64,000 bases of DNA from CAVQXR01 sp963717955 (GTDB lineage Bacteria > Actinomycetota > Thermoleophilia > Gaiellales > Gaiellaceae): NCBI GenBank assembly GCA_963717955.1, contig CAVQXR010000003.1, forward strand, positions 124,001-188,000, given 5' to 3'. A program made the translations under genes and the position numbers. Shown one piece after another: positions 61,439-64,000 of the stretch (the stretch's first letter is position 1; the number at the start of each line of letters is the position of its first letter). The notes beneath the pieces are model-generated. The model worked only from the letters and a program-made list of their open reading frames with translations. It did not search any database and had not been told where the DNA came from.

Positions 61439-62398
61439 ATGCCGCCGTTCCCGAAGCCGAAGTTCGTCTACGACTACGACCTCGCCGTCGAGCTGGCCGC
61501 GGTTCGCCAGTACGAGCAGACGGAGCCGGGGCGGGCGGTGCCACCGAAGCAACCCGACCGCCTCCTGATCGCGACCTGGAACGTCGCGAATCTCGGCGTT
61601 CAGAAGCGCCGCGAGAAGGACTACCGGCTGATCGCCGAGATGGCTGGCTGGTTCGACCTGGTCGCGATCCAGGAGATCGCCGACGACCTGAGCGGTCTGC
61701 GCGCGATCTACTCGTTGCTGCCGGCGACGTGGCGGATGCTCGTCTCCGACCCGTCAGGAAACCGCGAGCGCCAGGCGTTCCTCTACGACTCGACGAAGGT
61801 ACGGCCACTCGAGAAGGTCGGCCGGCTGTCGGTGCCGCCGAGCGACCTGCGCTACATCAAGCTCCCGGGAGTTGCACAGGCGTTCCATGGCTTCGACCGC
61901 GGCCCCTACATGGCTGCTTTCCAGGCCGGGACGTTCCGGTTCCTGCTCGCGAACGTGCACCTGTTCTTCGGCTCCGACAAAGACCCGGCCGACATGGACC
62001 GACGCCGCCTGGAGACATTCGCGGTCGCCCGCTGGGCAGACCTGCGACGAAAGAGCGCCAGGGCGTTCACCCACAACATCATCCCGCTCGGCGACTTCAA
62101 CCTGCCCCAGGTCGTGCCCGGCGACCCGATCTACACAGTCCTCACGAGCCGCGGGCTGCAGCTACCCGCGCACTCCACCCAGATCGGATCGAGCATCGTC
62201 TCCGAAAGCCATTACGACCAGATCGCGTTCTTTCCCGGCGAGACCAAACAGGACTTCACGGGCCAGGTCGGCGTCTTCGACTTCGACGGCGCCGTCTTTC
62301 GCGACCTCTGGCTCGCCCAGGGACGAACCGACTTCCTCACGTTCGCCAAGTACTACCTGTCAGATCATCGGCCGCTCTGGGCCGAGTTCCGTATCTAA
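61439..62398 (+). CDS. Endonuclease/exonuclease/phosphatase (EEP) family protein
   Basis: 319 residues from ATG 61439. DNase I-like fold: IATWNVANLGVQK, LVAIQEIADDL (metal Glu), LLANVHLFFG, PLGDFNLPQ and the closing SDHRPLWAEF. All catalytic motifs are present. No signal peptide. Divergent from the thermonuclease lipoprotein. Could be a nuclease or phosphodiesterase; family alone cannot tell. Confidence 0.93.
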   Translation: MPPFPKPKFVYDYDLAVELAAVRQYEQTEPGRAVPPKQPDRLLIATWNVANLGVQKRREKDYRLIAEMAGWFDLVAIQEIADDLSGLRAIYSLLPATWRMLVSDPSGNRERQAFLYDSTKVRPLEKVGRLSVPPSDLRYIKLPGVAQAFHGFDRGPYMAAFQAGTFRFLLANVHLFFGSDKDPADMDRRRLETFAVARWADLRRKSARAFTHNIIPLGDFNLPQVVPGDPIYTVLTSRGLQLPAHSTQIGSSIVSESHYDQIAFFPGETKQDFTGQVGVFDFDGAVFRDLWLAQGRTDFLTFAKYYLSDHRPLWAEFRI

Positions 62399-62454
62399 CG
62401 CTCGGCGATCGAGCCACGGCATCGGCTCGCGGCGGGAGCGGAGCTCCTCGGCGC

Positions 62455-62502
62455 CAGACTTGCCGGACGGATCTGCTGCTCTACCCACTGAGCTACGGGG
62501 GT
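62455..62502 (-). pseudogene. 5' half of a tRNA gene
   Basis: Minus strand ACCCCCGTAGCTCAGTGGG plus TAGAGCAGCAGA has acceptor 5' strand, D-arm and the start of an anticodon stem (CAGA/TCTG), but the loop is 11 nt and no T-arm or 3' acceptor strand (CGGGGGT) follows. A truncated tRNA, possibly a scar of integration. Different from tRNA-Arg at 22.6 kb. Confidence 0.55.
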
Positions 62503-62558
62503 GCGGAGGCCGAGGGTGTTGCGCCACCGCTCCAGTCAGCGTCGCGCGCGCCCGCCCG

Positions 62559-63800
62559 TCAGGACTCGGCCCGGATGAGGGCCGGCGGCGAGTTGAACTC
62601 GGGCTCGCCCTGACCGGCGGCGGTCGAGGGCGTGACGGCATCCAGTTCCCGAGCCCGCGGAACCAGCAGGAGCGCGCCGAGCCAGAGCGCCGCGACGGCG
62701 ACGAATCCGATGCGCCCATCGCCGGGAAGCACGAACGAGACGCCGAGGAGCGGGACGCCGAAGACGATCACAAGGTTCGACGCCATGTTGACGAGCGCGA
62801 CTGCGGCCGCCGGGGCCTCAGGCCTCACGCGGGCTGCCGCGCTGAAGAGCGGAGCGAACGGGACACCGGCGGCGATCCCAAGCGTTAGCGCTCCTGCCAG
62901 CCCGAGGGCAAGCGGGCCGCCGGCGGCGATCAGCAGGACGCCCGCAGCCGCGGCCGCGAAGCTCAGGCCGACTACGACGCGGTTCTTCGCGGGATGGCGG
63001 CGCGCGAGCCAGCCACCGAGAGGGCGGCTGACGATTCCGCCGAGCAATGCCAGTGAACCGATCGCCCCGGCTGTACCAGGGCTGAGATTGCTGTCTCGTT
63101 CGAGGAACGTAACGATCCAGTTTCCGACCACTACGCTCAGCCCGAACGTGGCCATGGACAGTACACACAGGCGAAGCAGCCCACCCCGGGGCGCCGGCGC
63201 GGCCTCGAGGACTGATCGCTGCCGCGCGAGGCTGGAATGGCGGTCACCGGGACACCGCAGCAGCAGGAGAGCCGCCGTGCCGGCAAGGACAATCGCACCC
63301 ACGTATGGTGCGCGCCAGTCAAGCGACCCTGCCAGTTGCGGCACGATCGCGAGCGCAAGACCTGCGCCGCCGATCGATAATCCACCGTACACGCCCTGGG
63401 CGAACGGTGACCCGCCCTCGGCACGGACGAAGTCGATGCCCGCCACAAAGCCGAGCGCCGTCCCGATCCCGGTGAGACCGCGTGCGACAAGCGCGAGCGA
63501 CGGGTCTGGCGCGACGAGTGCGACGCCATTCGAAGCCACAAGGATCGCCAGCGCCCAGATCCCGATGGTGCGAGCTCCGACCCGGTCGACCGCCCGCCCC
63601 GAGGGCACCTGAAGTGCGGCGTGCATCACGAACAGCGCCGCGGTGAAGAGGCCGACCATGCCGAGCGAGGTGTCGTAAGCGTCGCCCATGAGGCTGGCGA
63701 TGGCCCCGACGTCGGCGTGGTTCCAGCCGACCGCAAGGCCGAGCAAGCAGCCTGCCGTTACCGCGCGACGTGTTCTCGGCAGTGATTCCACAACAGGCAA
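62559..63800 (-). CDS. MFS transporter
   Basis: 413 residues with about twelve hydrophobic helices. MFS signature after helix 2-3: QVPSGRAVDRVGARTIG, and in the second half GIVSRPLGGWLARRHPAKNR. Helix 1 starts RAVTAGCLLGLAVGWNHADV. The closest general type is the nitrate/cyanate-like and drug-exporter-like MFS branch; substrate cannot be assigned. Monocistronic. Confidence 0.94.
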   Translation of the reverse strand: MPVVESLPRTRRAVTAGCLLGLAVGWNHADVGAIASLMGDAYDTSLGMVGLFTAALFVMHAALQVPSGRAVDRVGARTIGIWALAILVASNGVALVAPDPSLALVARGLTGIGTALGFVAGIDFVRAEGGSPFAQGVYGGLSIGGAGLALAIVPQLAGSLDWRAPYVGAIVLAGTAALLLLRCPGDRHSSLARQRSVLEAAPAPRGGLLRLCVLSMATFGLSVVVGNWIVTFLERDSNLSPGTAGAIGSLALLGGIVSRPLGGWLARRHPAKNRVVVGLSFAAAAAGVLLIAAGGPLALGLAGALTLGIAAGVPFAPLFSAAARVRPEAPAAAVALVNMASNLVIVFGVPLLGVSFVLPGDGRIGFVAVAALWLGALLLVPRARELDAVTPSTAAGQGEPEFNSPPALIRAES

Positions 63801-63839
63801 TCTACGCTCCCCTCGGCCGAGGCGCAGGGCCGGCGACCG

Positions 63840-64000
63840 GGAGGAAGCCGCGCTCGCGCATGCCGGGGATCGCGCGGCTACTCCGGCCGAGATCGCTTCC
63901 GTGGTCGCCTTCCTGCTGGGGCGATCTGGCGTCGTACCTCCGGGGCCCTTCTTGTGGCCGACGGCGGAATGACGGCGGAATTTCGGGAGAGCGACTGGGA
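63840..64000 (+). pseudogene. Broken 3' end of a short-chain dehydrogenase gene (runs off the window)
   Basis: ATPAEIASVVAFLLGRSGVV in one frame is followed, after a one-base change near 63938, by TSGALLVADGGMTAEFRE in another. These are the typical last strands of SDR enzymes. Only about 50 codons are present and no start is visible. Whether it is a frame error in a truncated gene or a pseudogene cannot be decided at the edge. Confidence 0.48.

Noticed and set aside
22564..62502. tRNA-Arg and the truncated tRNA as matching attachment sites
   Set aside because: The two sequences differ in acceptor and anticodon arms; only the general D-arm pattern is shared.
1..64000. CRISPR array or Cas genes
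   Set aside because: No regularly spaced direct repeats of 24-40 bp and no Cas protein; the only tandem repeats are the coding NHL units.

Overview
The window is high-GC DNA with bacterial gene spacing. Promoters resolve as TTGACA-like boxes 17-18 bp from TACAGT-like boxes, and the one complete tRNA does not encode its CCA end. Gene content (stand-alone E1 2-oxoglutarate dehydrogenase, SigX5-type sigma factor with a SnoaL-like tail, fused response regulator/thioredoxin reductase, CHAT proteins, PqqD) suggests a deep-branching actinobacterium, possibly a soil Thermoleophilia. The taxonomic guess is inference; no rRNA or marker gene is present.

Layout. 0-9.3 kb: end of a glycolate oxidase operon (glcDEF), a sulfur module (MBL-rhodanese fusion plus rhodanese), sucA, and a fused response regulator/thioredoxin reductase split over three frames, followed by a cyclic-nucleotide-domain histidine kinase. 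10.6-22.2 kb, mostly minus strand: an HD/dual-specificity phosphatase fusion, small enzymes, then a tight catabolic operon (C45 amidohydrolase/acyltransferase, cyclase, Rieske oxygenase, polysaccharide deacetylase, VOC, SDR) and a membrane HExxH protein. 22.3-23.0 kb: tRNA-Arg(CCT) flanked by decayed gene pieces. 23-43.6 kb: an accessory island rich in hydrolases, with an M23 peptidase, cobalt-type nitrile hydratase, two patatin phospholipases, a papain-like C1 peptidase, two transmembrane CHAT (caspase-like) proteases, a HEAT-like/CHAT protein in operon with an MBL-fold protein, and a four-domain cell-wall lysin. 43.9-48.5 kb: VOC plus SigX5 sigma factor, STAS, tandem SagB-type oxidoreductase, NAD(P)-binding protein. 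48.5-55.7 kb: ATP-grasp ligase, three glycosyltransferases, PqqD and a Tat-exported small protein. 56-64 kb: YjbR-like protein, I78-like lipoprotein, amidohydrolase, secreted NHL/PKD/RTX protein, a nuclease lipoprotein, an EEP phosphohydrolase, an MFS transporter and a broken SDR at the edge.

The most notable system is the CHAT locus at 30-42 kb. Two CHAT genes share a 1,084-bp stretch with no visible nucleotide difference, encoding the cytoplasmic protease, and both continue into a near-identical transmembrane helix. Their outer parts are unrelated: one carries two copies of a disulfide-type beta-sandwich repeat, the other a TolB-like beta-propeller. Both have a TTGACA-17-GAYCAT promoter. 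Between them lie a patatin, a HEAT-like/CHAT protein and an MBL protein, and just outside them a papain-like peptidase and a cell-wall lysin share a structured 5' leader. I read this as membrane receptors with interchangeable sensors wired to caspase-like proteases and lipase, nuclease-like and wall-hydrolase partners, plausibly a defence or lysis/differentiation pathway. The function is inference.

Several single-base frame changes, some beside homopolymers (8.08, 8.82, 23.57, 23.83, 40.54 kb), suggest consensus errors in the assembly, although the G10 tract at 40.54 kb could also be a genuine phase-variable switch.
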